Part shown: piece after piece, positions 25,066-34,337 of the stretch
Numbering within the stretch: position 1 is the first letter of the stretch
Layout of the letters: every line of letters starts with the position of its first letter
Origin: Bacillus yapensis
GTDB lineage: Bacteria; Bacillota; Bacilli; Bacillales; Cytobacillaceae
Reading direction: 5' to 3'
Assembly: GCF_005280205.1 (NCBI RefSeq)
Contig: NZ_SUND01000004.1
Location: 124,001 to 188,000, forward strand
DNA length: 64,000 nucleotides
Notes under the pieces: model-generated
The model's database searches: none
Told to the model about the DNA's origin: nothing
What the model saw: the letters and a program-made list of their open reading frames with translations, nothing else
Program-made: the position numbers and the translations under genes

Positions 25066-25989
25066 ATGTTGATAACTATTGAAAAAGCATCCATTTTGGA
25101 TGCCGAAAAGCTAACAGAAATAATGAAGGAAACATTTGATGAAGAAGCAAGGAGATGGCTAATAAATCAAGATGTCATAGATTACAATATCCAACCTCCT
25201 GGTTATTCTTCAGTTGAAATGACTAAATAGATGATTGAAGAATTAACATATTACAAAATAATCTATAACAAAGATATTGTTGGCGGCATTATAGTGACCA
25301 TAACGGGTAAGTCCTTTGGGAGAATCGACCGTATTTTTATTGCCCCTAAAAATCAAGGGAAAAAAATTGGTTCAAGAGCAATAGAATTAATAGAGGAAGA
25401 ATTTCCGAACGTAAGAACTTGGGACCTGGAGACATCGAGTAGACAAATTAATAACCACCATTTTTACGAAAAAATGGGTTATAAAACTACTTTTAAAACA
25501 GAGGACGAATATTGCTATATCAAGAGAAAAGAAAGCTCTATAGCGTTAGAGAACCTAATCGAAAATAAAGATATTTCGAATGTTCAATATGAAAGTTGCA
25601 ATATGGAAAAAACAGAGTGCTATCAAGGAAATTTAGCGGGAAGCTCTTTTAGCAATAGCAACCTAATGGATACTCATTTCAATAACTGCAACGTTAGTCA
25701 CTCAAAGTTCCAAAATATAAATTTCAAACATTCTCTATATGCTGATTTAAACCTTTCTCATAGCATGATGAGATTGGTTACTTTAGGCGGTGTTCGTTTT
25801 ATAGACACAGACCTTGGGGATGAGAAAGAACCAATCTCGTTTGAAAGATGTGATCTTCAGGGGACTAAAATTAGTAATAGCAATCTAAGAAACCTACAAA
25901 TTCAAAATTGTGACCTAACAGGAATGACAATAGATAATATTCCTGTAGAAAAACTACTTGAAGTATATTATCAAGAGCATAAAAAGTAA
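25066..25989 (+). pseudogene. GNAT acetyltransferase with C-terminal pentapeptide repeats, interrupted by in-frame TAG
   Basis: Translation from the ATG at 25066 (AATGGGAGA site upstream) gives a normal acetyltransferase N-terminus that runs through SSVEMTK. It then meets TAG at 25228-25230 and continues in the same frame with IEELTYYKII, the CoA-binding motif IDRIFIAPKNQGKKIG, and the usual C-terminal HHFYEKMGY. Relatives probably have a tyrosine at the TAG position (TAT or TAC to TAG). From about residue 150 come pentapeptide-like repeats (LAGSSFSNSNL, CNVSHSKFQN, ADLNLSHS, CDLQGTKISNSNL), predicted as a right-handed beta-helix. An inner ATG directly after the TAG exists, but the shortened protein would lack the first strands of the fold. 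Most likely a recent loss of function, or a base error. Confidence 0.8.
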
Positions 25990-26155
25990 GTAAATATTAA
26001 TTTGGAGAGTACAGGGTTTCCTTGATAGTATTTTTATACATCACGCAGAATTTAAGTTTTGACAAGTACTGAGGAACATCTAATTTATCCACCACTCCCG
26101 ATATCTATAAATTGGTATTGGGTATTATATTCTCATAGTAAAGGAGAAGATACAT

Positions 26156-26554
26156 ATGAATAAAGAGCAATTGGTTGAAAGCGCACGATTCATCATGAAA
26201 AATGCTTATATCCCTTATTCGAAATTTCCGGTTGGAGCTACACTTTTACTGAAAGATGGCACTGTCATTAATGGTGTGAACGTAGAAAATGTTTCATTTG
26301 GAGCAACAAATTGTGCCGAAAGAACAGCTATTTTTACAGCAATAGCACAGGGTTATAAAAAAGGTGATTTCGAGGCGATTGCTGTAGCTGGCGATACGGA
26401 AGATTTTCTTCCCCCTTGTAGCATTTGTAGACAAGTATTAGCAGAATTTTGTTCCCCTGAAATGCCCGTCTATTTAACGAATAGGAAGAAAGAAATCAAA
26501 GAACTGACTTTAAGAGAATTGCTGCCTTACGCATTCACAGATTTAGAAATGTGA
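26156..26554 (+). CDS. cdd: Cytidine deaminase, 132 aa
   Basis: Converts cytidine and deoxycytidine to uridine and deoxyuridine in pyrimidine salvage. The zinc site is complete: CAERTA (Cys plus catalytic Glu) and PPCSICRQVLAEF supply the three cysteine ligands of the small homotetrameric form. PYSKFPVGATLL and NVENVSFG bind the nucleoside. The length matches the 130-136 residues of bacillar Cdd. AAAGGAGA lies 8 bases before the ATG. It stands alone here rather than between dgkA and era as in many bacilli, so it may be a second copy or a rearranged locus. Confidence 0.95.
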   Translation: MNKEQLVESARFIMKNAYIPYSKFPVGATLLLKDGTVINGVNVENVSFGATNCAERTAIFTAIAQGYKKGDFEAIAVAGDTEDFLPPCSICRQVLAEFCSPEMPVYLTNRKKEIKELTLRELLPYAFTDLEM

Positions 26555-26565
26555 TTAAGGTAATA

Positions 26566-26620
26566 GGCCTGAGCCTCAACACTGTAATATGTTACAGTAC
26601 TAGGGTTCAGGCCACTTTTA
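26566..26620 (+). terminator. Terminator of cdd
   Basis: Long hairpin with outer arms GGCCTGAGCC (26566-26575) and GGTTCAGGCC (26604-26613) plus an inner ACTGTAA/TTACAGT stem, followed by ACTTTTAA. Confidence 0.65.
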
Positions 26621-26779
26621 ATCGTAAAAACTAAAAATCATACTGGAAATAGACGGCTGAAATAATATCCTATGAATGAACATCTGTATGCAATAGCAGG
26701 TCAGAATTACTAACAGTGAACCTGAGCGATACAGTCGAACCCCCTTCCTCATTAAATACAGGTCAGGAAATTTCACAAC

Positions 26780-28690
26780 TTACATCGAACTCAACCACAA
26801 ATCTGTAGCTATTTCTAGCTCTTTATTGAGTTCGTCCTTTTTGTTATACAAGTCTGTAAGCTCCTTGTAATCCACCTGTTCTACTGTCATCGCTGCCTCT
26901 ATTTGTTTTAATTCCTTTTCAAGGCTATCAATTTTGGCTAGTAATCTTTCTTCATTTACTTTCTTCTCTTTTGTAGACTTAGGTTTGCTAGAAGCAGGTA
27001 TGGCAACTTTCTTTAGTGGTACATCTAACTTTTCTTTTTCATTTTTATAATCATCGAAATTTCCAGGATAACTTTTTAGACGATGACCTTCAATGGCTAT
27101 CACCCGATCACTCATTTTATTAATGAAATAGCGATCATGAGAGATAAAGAAAATCGTTCCTTTAAAGTCTTGTAGTGCTTCCTCCAGTGTCTCAATCGAA
27201 TCAATATCAAGATGATTGGTTGGCTCATCTAGAATTAATAGGTTGATCTCTTGATACAGGAGAATCGCTAGCTTAAGTCGAATTCGCTCTCCACCTGACA
27301 AATACTTCACTTTTTTAAACACACTAGATCCAAAGAACATAAACTTTGCTAGATACTCTCGTGCTTTCCCCTCAAGTATCGAGATATCTTCTCGAAACAC
27401 TTCAATTAACATGAGCTCTTCATTAGAGAATGCAATTTTTTGAGGCAAATATGCGACCTTCACACTCGCGCCTAATTCAATTTTTCCTGAATCTGCTTGT
27501 TCTTCCCCTAACAGCATCCTTAGGAAAGTCGTCTTCCCACTCCCGTTTGGACCGATAAGTCCGACTCTTTCCCCATAATGAATCATGATTTCAGCGTTAT
27601 GAAAAATACATTTATCTTGATACCTTTTTGAGAGTCCTGATGCCTTGATTACTTCTTTTCCGGAGCGGTCAGAATCAGTAAAGTTTAATTTCATATTTTT
27701 TCTTTCGGAATTCGGTTTATCGATCCGTTCCATTTTCTCTAATCGTTTCTGCATACTTGCAGATCTTCTAAAGAATTTATTATTGTCTGCCCTCATTGCC
27801 CAATCTCGTAAATCTTTTATCGTTTTCTCCATTGCGTTTATTTTTTTCTGCTGTTCTCGAAATTGCTCAAATTGGATCCGTATATTCTCTTCTTTTTGCT
27901 CTACAAATGAAGAATAATTGCCTTTATACGAAATAGACTCTTTATCTTCAATCTCAACGATTTTTGTCGCTACATGGTCGAGAAAATAACGGTCATGAGA
28001 TACGATTAAGACAATCCCCTTATAACTTTTCAAATAACTTTCGAGCCATTCAATCGATTCCATATCCAAATGGTTCGTCGGCTCATCGAGGAGTAAGATG
28101 TCTGGACTATGGATTAATAGCTTTCCAAGAATGACAGTCGTTTTTTCTCCACCACTGAGGGTGTCGAAATCTCTTTGTAAAAAGTCATCGTCCATCTTTA
28201 ATCCTGTACAAACCTTGCTTAATTTTTCCGCACGGTCATAGCCGCCTTTTACCTCAAATAATTGCACCAGTTCACTATATTTATGGAGTATCTTATCAAG
28301 AGCGTTTCCTTCTAATAGTTTCATCTGTGACTCAAGTTCACGCATCTGTATTTCAAGCGTATCTACTTCTTCAAATGCGAGATTAAGAATATCTAGCACT
28401 TTTAGTTCTTCTGGATACTTTGGCATTTGCTCCAGATAGGCAGTGGTCGCATCACGGGGTATGGTGTGAAACAACCCTTCATCATACCCCTTACTTGACG
28501 TTTGAGGGTAACCTGGATAATAGTTCATTGGCTCAATGCCTGCGATGATTTTCAGAATTGTACTTTTGCCGCTTCCATTTACCCCAACAATCCCAACCTT
28601 ATCTCCGTTATAGGCCTCAAATGTAATATTTTCCACTACAAGTGTTGCTTCCATATATTTTTTAATACCGTTTACTTTAAGCTCTAACAT
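26780..28690 (-). CDS. ABC-F family ATP-binding protein (ribosome-protection type), 636 aa
   Basis: Two ABC ATPase domains on one chain without membrane parts: Walker A GVNGSGKST and GPNGSGKTT, signatures LSGGEKTT and LSGGERIR, and Walker B LLLDEPTNHLD and LILDEPTNHLD. The linker of charged helices (about 240-320, with RRSASMQKRLEKMERIDKP) is the P-site tRNA interaction motif region of ABC-F proteins. A coiled-coil C-terminus follows. Members act on the ribosome, either relieving stalled translation or giving resistance to lincosamide, pleuromutilin or streptogramin drugs; which applies here cannot be told by sight. The start at 28690 is preferred (AGAAGGAAGAG upstream). The leader carries a short ORF and an attenuator, which favours an antibiotic-inducible gene. 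Confidence 0.9.
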   Translation of the reverse strand: MLELKVNGIKKYMEATLVVENITFEAYNGDKVGIVGVNGSGKSTILKIIAGIEPMNYYPGYPQTSSKGYDEGLFHTIPRDATTAYLEQMPKYPEELKVLDILNLAFEEVDTLEIQMRELESQMKLLEGNALDKILHKYSELVQLFEVKGGYDRAEKLSKVCTGLKMDDDFLQRDFDTLSGGEKTTVILGKLLIHSPDILLLDEPTNHLDMESIEWLESYLKSYKGIVLIVSHDRYFLDHVATKIVEIEDKESISYKGNYSSFVEQKEENIRIQFEQFREQQKKINAMEKTIKDLRDWAMRADNNKFFRRSASMQKRLEKMERIDKPNSERKNMKLNFTDSDRSGKEVIKASGLSKRYQDKCIFHNAEIMIHYGERVGLIGPNGSGKTTFLRMLLGEEQADSGKIELGASVKVAYLPQKIAFSNEELMLIEVFREDISILEGKAREYLAKFMFFGSSVFKKVKYLSGGERIRLKLAILLYQEINLLILDEPTNHLDIDSIETLEEALQDFKGTIFFISHDRYFINKMSDRVIAIEGHRLKSYPGNFDDYKNEKEKLDVPLKKVAIPASSKPKSTKEKKVNEERLLAKIDSLEKELKQIEAAMTVEQVDYKELTDLYNKKDELNKELEIATDLWLSSM

Positions 28691-28816
28691 ATCTCTTCCT
28701 TCTTTCATCCATTATGTCGTTACGCCATTAATGGACAGGCAAAGAAGTCCTCTACTTTTTGAGACGATTACAATGTGCAAGTAATATATAAATTTAAGTC
28801 AGTCTTCATCTACCTA

Positions 28817-28855
28817 CGAAAAAAGACCGTAAGAAGATATCACTTCTTACGGTCT
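28817..28855 (-). promoter_or_regulatory. Transcription attenuator in the ABC-F leader
   Basis: A perfect 13-bp stem (28824-28836 with 28843-28855, 6-base loop) is followed on the minus strand by TTTTTTCG. It lies about 130 bases upstream of the ABC-F start and downstream of a short leader ORF, the arrangement used by drug-inducible ABC-F genes such as vmlR and vga relatives. Confidence 0.7.
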
Positions 28856-28896
28856 GGTGGTACCCAATAAACATAAAAACACTATGGTTACCAATT

Positions 28897-28977
28897 CTAA
28901 GAACAATCCGATGTTCTTATTGTATTCCCGTATAGAAAAGTAAGTATCCTTCTAAATTGCCTGATTCCTAACGGCAT
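28897..28977 (-). CDS. Putative leader peptide of the ABC-F gene, 26 aa
   Basis: ATG at 28977 with GAGG 10 bases upstream. It codes MPLGIRQFRRILTFLYGNTI... and stops at TAG about 40 bases before the attenuator hairpin. A hairpin formed by AAGAACA/TGTTCTT overlaps its last codons and could compete with the terminator, so ribosome stalling on the leader may let transcription go on. This is inferred from layout; the peptide has no known relatives that I recognise. Confidence 0.45.
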   Translation of the reverse strand: MPLGIRQFRRILTFLYGNTIRTSDCS

Positions 28978-29225
28978 AACAAATAAACCTCATTTATTAG
29001 GTGAATTTGCAAACATACACATTAAAAATCTTTATTAATTTTGAAACAAATTAATAATTAGCAATTAGATGGCATCATACACTTACTTCCCTCCTTATAA
29101 TTAATCTAATTATGACACTATTTATATATTTTGTAAATATGGAAAAATTCAAGAGTTCGCACGCAACAAAATCTCTTTGCTTAGCGAACTGACCATTTGA
29201 ATCTCTAATAGGATCATAGGCGGTT

Positions 29226-30728
29226 TTATTTTATTTTTCTATAGGTCATATCCTTTTCTCTTACTGTTGCAATAACTCGACGTCCATCAAAGTCGCCTGG
29301 AATGAACTTGGAAGCCAGCCTTCGGTAAGTGAATGTATAGCCGGGCCAGAGAGTGCTGTTACGACCAGCCTTATCTAAGTACCAGCTTTTACAGCCCCCA
29401 GCAGTCCAAACGCTGCCACGCATATATTTTTCAACCAGTTCCACGAATTGTTCCTGCGCTTTCTGAGTTGGTTCAATAATTTCAAGCTTGTTTTTCCTCA
29501 TATGTTTTAGCGTTTTCATCATTTGTTTTACTTGAGCTTCGATCATAAAAATGACCGAGGAATGACCTAGTCCAGTATTTGGACCTTGAAGCAAAAATAG
29601 ATTTGGAAAGCCCGCAACCATTGTTCCCATATATGCCTTTGGACTTCCATTCCACTCTTGGGCAAGGGAATGTCCTTCTCTCCCGTATATATGGTGAGCC
29701 AAAGGCAGGTCCTTTACTTGAAACCCAGTGCCGAAGATAATCGTATCAACCTCTATCTTTTTACCCTCATTGTCGATGACAGAGTCCTCTGTGACCTCTG
29801 CTATTCCTGTTGTATTTACTTCGACGTTTTCCTTTGCAAGGGCTGGATAGTACGTATTGGAAAGGAGAATTCTTTTACAACCAATCGTGTAATTAGGCGT
29901 TAGTTTTTCACGTAGAATTGGATCCTCAATAGCATGGTGTAAGTGTTTTAAAGAAGTTTCTTGAACGTTCTTCATTTTCTCTGGGTTTCGAAACCCTTGT
30001 ACGAGAAGTTCACGCTGTAAATATATCTTTAATCGTTTTCCTTTTTGAAGAAGTGGAAAACGTTGATACCATTTTCGAGTGTTCAGACTAATTGGCTCAT
30101 CCAATCTTGGAAGTACCCAAGGAGCTGTCCGTTGAAAAACATGTAAGGAAGCTACCTCTGGCTGAATTTCAGGAATGAATTGAATAGCCGATGCACCTGT
30201 TCCAACAACCGCAATCCGTTTTCCTTTAGGGGAGTAATTCTTTGGCCAGGTGGCGGAGTGAAAGGTTTCTCCTTTAAAATTCTCGATCCCTTTGATGCGA
30301 GGAATCAATGGATCACTTAAAACACCGAATGCACCTACCACATGAGTTGCTCTATACACGCCTTTGCTCGTTTGAATCTCCCATTCTCCCTCCGACTCTA
30401 TCCAATTCATTTTCCTTACTTCATGGTGGAATCTTATATGATCAAATAGCCCGAATGCATTTGCGCAATCTCTTAGGTATTGATGGATTTCAGCTTGCCC
30501 TGAAAATGACCGACTCCAATTAGGATTCGGAAAAAAAGAGAAGGAAAAGAGGTGCGATTGGACATCACAGGCACATCCAGGATAATGATTGTCTCTCCAG
30601 ACACCTCCAACATCATTGCTTCGCTCCAGTATGATGATGTCATTGATCCCTTCTTGTTTCAGCTTGACTGCTGCAGCAATTCCTCCGAAACCAGTTCCAA
30701 TAATGACCACTTTCGCCTTGTTATTCAT
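29226..30728 (-). CDS. Flavin-containing (Baeyer-Villiger-type) monooxygenase, 500 aa
   Basis: Two Rossmann motifs are seen: GTGFGGIAAA near residue 11 for FAD and VGTGASAIQFIPEI near residue 173 for NADPH. Between them is the Baeyer-Villiger fingerprint FKGETFHSATWP (F-x-G-x-x-x-H-x-x-x-W-P). Also typical are ERSNDVGGVWRDN and YPGCACDV. Such enzymes insert oxygen into ketones or hydroxylate lipophilic substrates with NADPH and oxygen in the cytoplasm. It follows the GPH transporter by 34 bases. A strong GAGGGGGGA site precedes the ATG. In this cluster it may open a ketone intermediate for degradation, which is an inference; the substrate is unknown. Confidence 0.88.
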   Translation of the reverse strand: MNNKAKVVIIGTGFGGIAAAVKLKQEGINDIIILERSNDVGGVWRDNHYPGCACDVQSHLFSFSFFPNPNWSRSFSGQAEIHQYLRDCANAFGLFDHIRFHHEVRKMNWIESEGEWEIQTSKGVYRATHVVGAFGVLSDPLIPRIKGIENFKGETFHSATWPKNYSPKGKRIAVVGTGASAIQFIPEIQPEVASLHVFQRTAPWVLPRLDEPISLNTRKWYQRFPLLQKGKRLKIYLQRELLVQGFRNPEKMKNVQETSLKHLHHAIEDPILREKLTPNYTIGCKRILLSNTYYPALAKENVEVNTTGIAEVTEDSVIDNEGKKIEVDTIIFGTGFQVKDLPLAHHIYGREGHSLAQEWNGSPKAYMGTMVAGFPNLFLLQGPNTGLGHSSVIFMIEAQVKQMMKTLKHMRKNKLEIIEPTQKAQEQFVELVEKYMRGSVWTAGGCKSWYLDKAGRNSTLWPGYTFTYRRLASKFIPGDFDGRRVIATVREKDMTYRKIK

Positions 30729-30762
30729 AACGTTCCCCCCTCTTCTTCAGAGTATCTAATTC

Positions 30763-32133
30763 CTATTTTGAAGATTTTCTTTTCTGAAGATCTGCCAGAA
30801 TCATAGGGTATAGACGATCAATTTTAAAGAAGTATAGGAGAATCAGTTGAATGATCACAAGGGCTATTGGAATATAAATGTTTAATACGATGATCATTTG
30901 TTTAGCAAGCGATGTTTGTTCGGCCACTCCTCCGATGTAACCACCAAAGGCTAATAACCAACCGATTAACGCAATCCCGAGTCCTGAACCGACCTTAATC
31001 CCCAAACTAGCAGCACTATTAATAAGACCTTCTGTTCGTAGCTTGAACTGCCATTCTCCAAATTCGACTGTATCATTTACCATTGCCACTGTAAGGGCTA
31101 GACCTGGCATGGCTCCAAGCCCTCCAATAGCAGAGCCTAACAAAAATGTTGTCAAATTAGTGGGGTCAATCATACGGATAAAACCTCCAAGCATAAATAA
31201 GAGACATCCCGCCATCGTCACGTTCCTTTTTCCAAAGCGTTTGACGAATGGTCCCACAAAAAACAGTCCAACTAGCATAGGGGCTGATATCGCCAGCCCA
31301 ACTAATGGATAATAGTTGATATTTCCTAATATATACTGGGAGTAAAACAAAACTGCACCCTGCGTCAGGGCTATCGTCGCATTGAAAGTAATACTGTAGC
31401 TTGTAATAATCCACCAATATTTATTTCTAAATAATGCATTCAATCCTTTTTTTAGTGGCACTGTAAAGTTCATTTCTTCATGTAAGCCAACTCTCTCTTG
31501 AACTACGCGAAAAGTCACAAATAAGGTGATAATGGTTAGTACCCCATAAATGATTGAAAGGTTCGTCCAACCAATGGAAGAAGCCAATGGTTGCGTTAAT
31601 GTCATCACGATTAAATTTCCGATCATCGTAAATATCGCTGTATAAATATTAGCAATGGAGCGACTGTGCTGGTGCTGAGTCATGACACCCATCAGCGTCT
31701 TGTAGGGGATAGCAATCATCGTAAAAAAAATGCTGAATAAGAAGTATGTTGTATAAGCAAAGACGAGCTTTCCAGAATAGCTTATATCGGGGACTGAAAA
31801 AAGAAATACGGTTGTTACGGCAAATGGTACGGATATCCAAAGTAGCCAAGGTCGTGCTTTCCCGTACGTTGACTTGGTTCTATCTACGATAAACCCCATT
31901 CCAACATCCGCAATCCCGTCGATCAATCGAACGACTAGCATTAGCGTCCCAACAGCAGCTGCGGCAATTCCAACCTCATCCGTGTAGTAGAAGGTTAAAA
32001 AAGCTCCGATCCATGTGGATACTGCATATATTCCGAAGCTACCCAGTCCATAAGACCATAATTCTTTCCGTTTTGGCTGTTCCATTTCATACGATTCATA
32101 TATCCGAATATCCTCTTGTTTTGACTCAAGCAT
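30763..32133 (-). CDS. GPH-family cation symporter (MFS-like), 456 aa
   Basis: Twelve membrane helices can be marked, with the signature of the glycoside-pentoside-hexuronide:cation family: GTLMLVVRLIDGIADVGMGF near residue 60 and DRTKSTYGKARPWLLW in the first cytoplasmic loop, then IPYKTLMGVM. The length is typical (about 450). Family members import sugars or glycosides with sodium or protons, but many bacillar copies lie beside lipid, steroid or organic-acid genes and have unknown substrates. Here it sits between the R2lox oxidase and the monooxygenase, which argues for uptake of the substrate of that cluster. Good GAAGGGGGAG site before the ATG. Confidence 0.85.
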   Translation of the reverse strand: MLESKQEDIRIYESYEMEQPKRKELWSYGLGSFGIYAVSTWIGAFLTFYYTDEVGIAAAAVGTLMLVVRLIDGIADVGMGFIVDRTKSTYGKARPWLLWISVPFAVTTVFLFSVPDISYSGKLVFAYTTYFLFSIFFTMIAIPYKTLMGVMTQHQHSRSIANIYTAIFTMIGNLIVMTLTQPLASSIGWTNLSIIYGVLTIITLFVTFRVVQERVGLHEEMNFTVPLKKGLNALFRNKYWWIITSYSITFNATIALTQGAVLFYSQYILGNINYYPLVGLAISAPMLVGLFFVGPFVKRFGKRNVTMAGCLLFMLGGFIRMIDPTNLTTFLLGSAIGGLGAMPGLALTVAMVNDTVEFGEWQFKLRTEGLINSAASLGIKVGSGLGIALIGWLLAFGGYIGGVAEQTSLAKQMIIVLNIYIPIALVIIQLILLYFFKIDRLYPMILADLQKRKSSK

Positions 32134-32237
32134 AAGGACTCCCCCTTCAAATAGAGCGGAACTTTTATGGATAAATCTTTGAATCTCAAAACAGATTGCT
32201 TATACCTTTTTCTCATTATGAAAATAGTAGAAAAGCG

Positions 32238-32263
32238 ATAAAAAATGTGCACCTCATGGGTGC
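32238..32263 (-). terminator. Terminator after the R2lox gene
   Basis: On the minus strand, GCACC/GGTGC (32249-32253 and 32259-32263) is followed by ACATTTTTTATC. A second hairpin (AAAGGGTAC/GTACCCTTT around 32271-32303) lies just before it. Together they separate the oxidase from the transporter gene. Confidence 0.6.
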
Positions 32264-32314
32264 GGGGATGAAAGGGTACCGTTTTTAGACAGTACCCTTT
32301 AAAAATAGACCGTT

Positions 32315-33205
32315 TTATAAAACTCCTGCCTCTGTTTCAGACATCCTATAAATATCTTCGATTCTCCTTCCTTTTGCTCTCGTCAGAATTTCGATTCTTA
32401 CTTGGAGCTGCTTCATAGAGAACTCTGGTCCTTCGAGAGGTTTGCCAAAGGCTGAAATTTCTTCACCTTCAGTGCCCTCTGTATTTAATTGAATAGCAAG
32501 TGGTGCCAATTCTTGTAATTTTTTCATGATGATATCGTATACATGAGGGTGTTCACAAATGAGTCTTTGCAATAGGAATGTACCATAACCAATATGTCGA
32601 GATTCGTCTCTTTTCAAATGTCCGATTCCCTTCAGGAGGCCTGGCATATAGCCGATATCTTCAAGAGAATTGTAAAAAGAATAGTATCCAGTCTCTGCTA
32701 GAACCCCTTCGACAAACATATTGTATACAGTGGAAGCCTCTGCGATTGCTTCAGGCGACTGATCCGTCTCAATTCGCTGCATAGCCGTCGGTAAAATTTC
32801 ATAGAAGATCTTTTTGTAAGTATCGGAATGAAAATGAGACAAGTCTCCTTTTTCACCGATCGTATTTAACACAAGTCTAAAAAATTCCGTATGCTTTGCT
32901 TCTTCATACAAGAACGTTGTTAAGAACATTTCCTCTTCTAATCGCCCCTCTTTTGCAATGGCCATCATTAAAGGGAGTAAATCAAGCGTTACTGCTTCTT
33001 CTCCAGCCTGGAACATGGAAATGAGGCGTAGAATTCCTTCTCGCTGTTCATCCGTCATTCTTTGCCAATCGATCGCATCTTGTGAAAAATCGATGTCGGC
33101 CGGATTCCATATTCCAAACTTTTTAGCTTTTTGGTAAAGACGATAAGGCAATGAATCTTCATTAATACCCCTGCTACTTGTGGTTAAAATCACTCTTTCT
33201 TTCAT
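32315..33205 (-). CDS. R2-like ligand-binding oxidase (R2lox), 296 aa
   Basis: A ferritin-fold di-metal oxidase related to the ribonucleotide reductase small subunit but of the R2lox group. The six metal ligands are in place: Glu69, Glu102, His105, Glu166, Glu201 and His204. The valine and tyrosine that form the ether cross-link in known R2lox proteins (Val72 and Tyr161 here) are also present. R2lox binds a mixed manganese/iron centre and a long-chain fatty-acid-like ligand; its physiological reaction is unknown. No R1 large subunit gene is nearby, so a role in nucleotide reduction is unlikely. Within this cluster of acyl-CoA dehydrogenases and a monooxygenase, oxidation of a hydrophobic substrate is the likely job. 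GAGGAGG precedes the ATG. Confidence 0.88.
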   Translation of the reverse strand: MKERVILTTSSRGINEDSLPYRLYQKAKKFGIWNPADIDFSQDAIDWQRMTDEQREGILRLISMFQAGEEAVTLDLLPLMMAIAKEGRLEEEMFLTTFLYEEAKHTEFFRLVLNTIGEKGDLSHFHSDTYKKIFYEILPTAMQRIETDQSPEAIAEASTVYNMFVEGVLAETGYYSFYNSLEDIGYMPGLLKGIGHLKRDESRHIGYGTFLLQRLICEHPHVYDIIMKKLQELAPLAIQLNTEGTEGEEISAFGKPLEGPEFSMKQLQVRIEILTRAKGRRIEDIYRMSETEAGVL

Positions 33206-33223
33206 TTTTCATCCTCCTCATTT

Positions 33224-33239
33224 TTGAAAGCGATTACAT
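33224..33239. promoter_or_regulatory. cre site (CcpA box) upstream of R2lox
   Basis: TTGAAAGCGATTACAT fits the consensus WTGNAARCGNWWNCAW at every position. It lies 19 bases before the oxidase start, so CcpA bound here should block a promoter or passing transcription when good carbon sources are present. Confidence 0.75.
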
Positions 33240-33265
33240 TTTATTTATCTATATCATTTAAACGA

Positions 33266-34234
33266 TTACTCCCACAAATAATATACAACTCCATTTTCCA
33301 CTTCTAGCTGTATTTCATTCCTAGCAACTAACAAATCAAGCAACGAGACGGTGTCCGTTAAAAGGAGCCATAATGCATTTTCGTATTTGTCAGGATACAG
33401 ACCTTGTGTCAGTTGAAAACTTGTTTTCTTCCCGTCTCGAAGGAAATTTTTGACTCTTTGTGCCCGCTTATCAATTTTTCTCAGCGTCTCATGAATATGC
33501 TGTTGCACATCTTCCATTGCTTCCCCATGTCCTGATAGTGCAAGTGAAACTGGGAAGGTTAAACACTTTTCTAGACTCTCTATATATTGTATTAATGGCT
33601 TAGACCTAATAGACTCAGGAGCAATCGGTGCCTCAAGAAATATACCAGAGGGCATATGCTTAATGAGGAGATCACCGCTTACGAACACTTGGTCTCTCGG
33701 TCGATATAGAGAAATATGACTTTGTGCATGTCCTTTTGTTTCGAACACTCTCCATTCAGATAAGCCTGGAATGAAGCTTCCTTCCTCTATATTTATGAAG
33801 TCTACTTTCGTTTTTAACTCGTCGTCTTCATTTGAAGAAGCAAGCCGTTTAATAAATTTCTCAGGTACTCCTTGTTCTTGAAAAAAGGTCGTGAAGAACG
33901 TCCTTGCCCACTTAAAATATTTTTCGTCCTGTTCTAAATAAGGACGGCAATTAGGGTGAGCATAGACTGGAATCGGGTTACGTTCAAGCAACCAATTTAT
34001 TAGCCCAATATGGTCAGTATGATGATGGGTCAAGACTACTTGCTCAATATCCATAATCGAGTAACCGCGCTCATTTAATGCAGCATTGAATTGTTCCCAT
34101 GCCCTCTCCAAACGTCTACCAGCATCAACAAGAGTCAATTTTTCCCCTTTGATTAGAAAAAGATTAACTGGACCAATGGGCCATTCCGTTGGTAACTCTA
34201 TGATTTCTATATCTTCAATTTTTGTTGTTTTCAT
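33266..34234 (-). CDS. Metallo-beta-lactamase-fold hydrolase, 322 aa
   Basis: The MBL metal site is clear: LTHHHTDHIGL (H-x-H-x-D-H), ETKGHAQSHISLY with the next histidine, VSGDLLIKH with the bridging aspartate and LSGHGEAMED with the last histidine. The C-terminal 80 residues form a small helical domain like those of the glyoxalase II/RNase J-like hydrolase branch. The reaction is probably hydrolysis of a thioester or ester; in acyl-CoA clusters such proteins may act as thioesterases. Substrate unknown. The ATG at 34234 is preferred (AGGTG 8 bases upstream) to the GTG nine bases further out. Third gene of the operon after two acyl-CoA dehydrogenases. Confidence 0.85.
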   Translation of the reverse strand: MKTTKIEDIEIIELPTEWPIGPVNLFLIKGEKLTLVDAGRRLERAWEQFNAALNERGYSIMDIEQVVLTHHHTDHIGLINWLLERNPIPVYAHPNCRPYLEQDEKYFKWARTFFTTFFQEQGVPEKFIKRLASSNEDDELKTKVDFINIEEGSFIPGLSEWRVFETKGHAQSHISLYRPRDQVFVSGDLLIKHMPSGIFLEAPIAPESIRSKPLIQYIESLEKCLTFPVSLALSGHGEAMEDVQQHIHETLRKIDKRAQRVKNFLRDGKKTSFQLTQGLYPDKYENALWLLLTDTVSLLDLLVARNEIQLEVENGVVYYLWE

Positions 34235-34337
34235 ATTATGCACACCTAATTATCTCTATTCGTTCAGAGGAATTTTTTCATGATCAATTTGTGTCGGTGC
34301 TCATTTACACTCCAGGTTCCTACAACATTTCACTCTT

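Noticed and set aside
28851-28865. GGTGGTACCC near the ABC-F leader as a T-box motif
   Set aside because: The T-box sequence would have to precede the terminator on the transcribed (minus) strand; here the orientation is wrong, and no specifier stem is seen.
32315-33205. Ribonucleotide reductase small subunit
   Set aside because: The Val72/Tyr161 pair and the lack of an R1 gene fit R2lox better than class I reductase.
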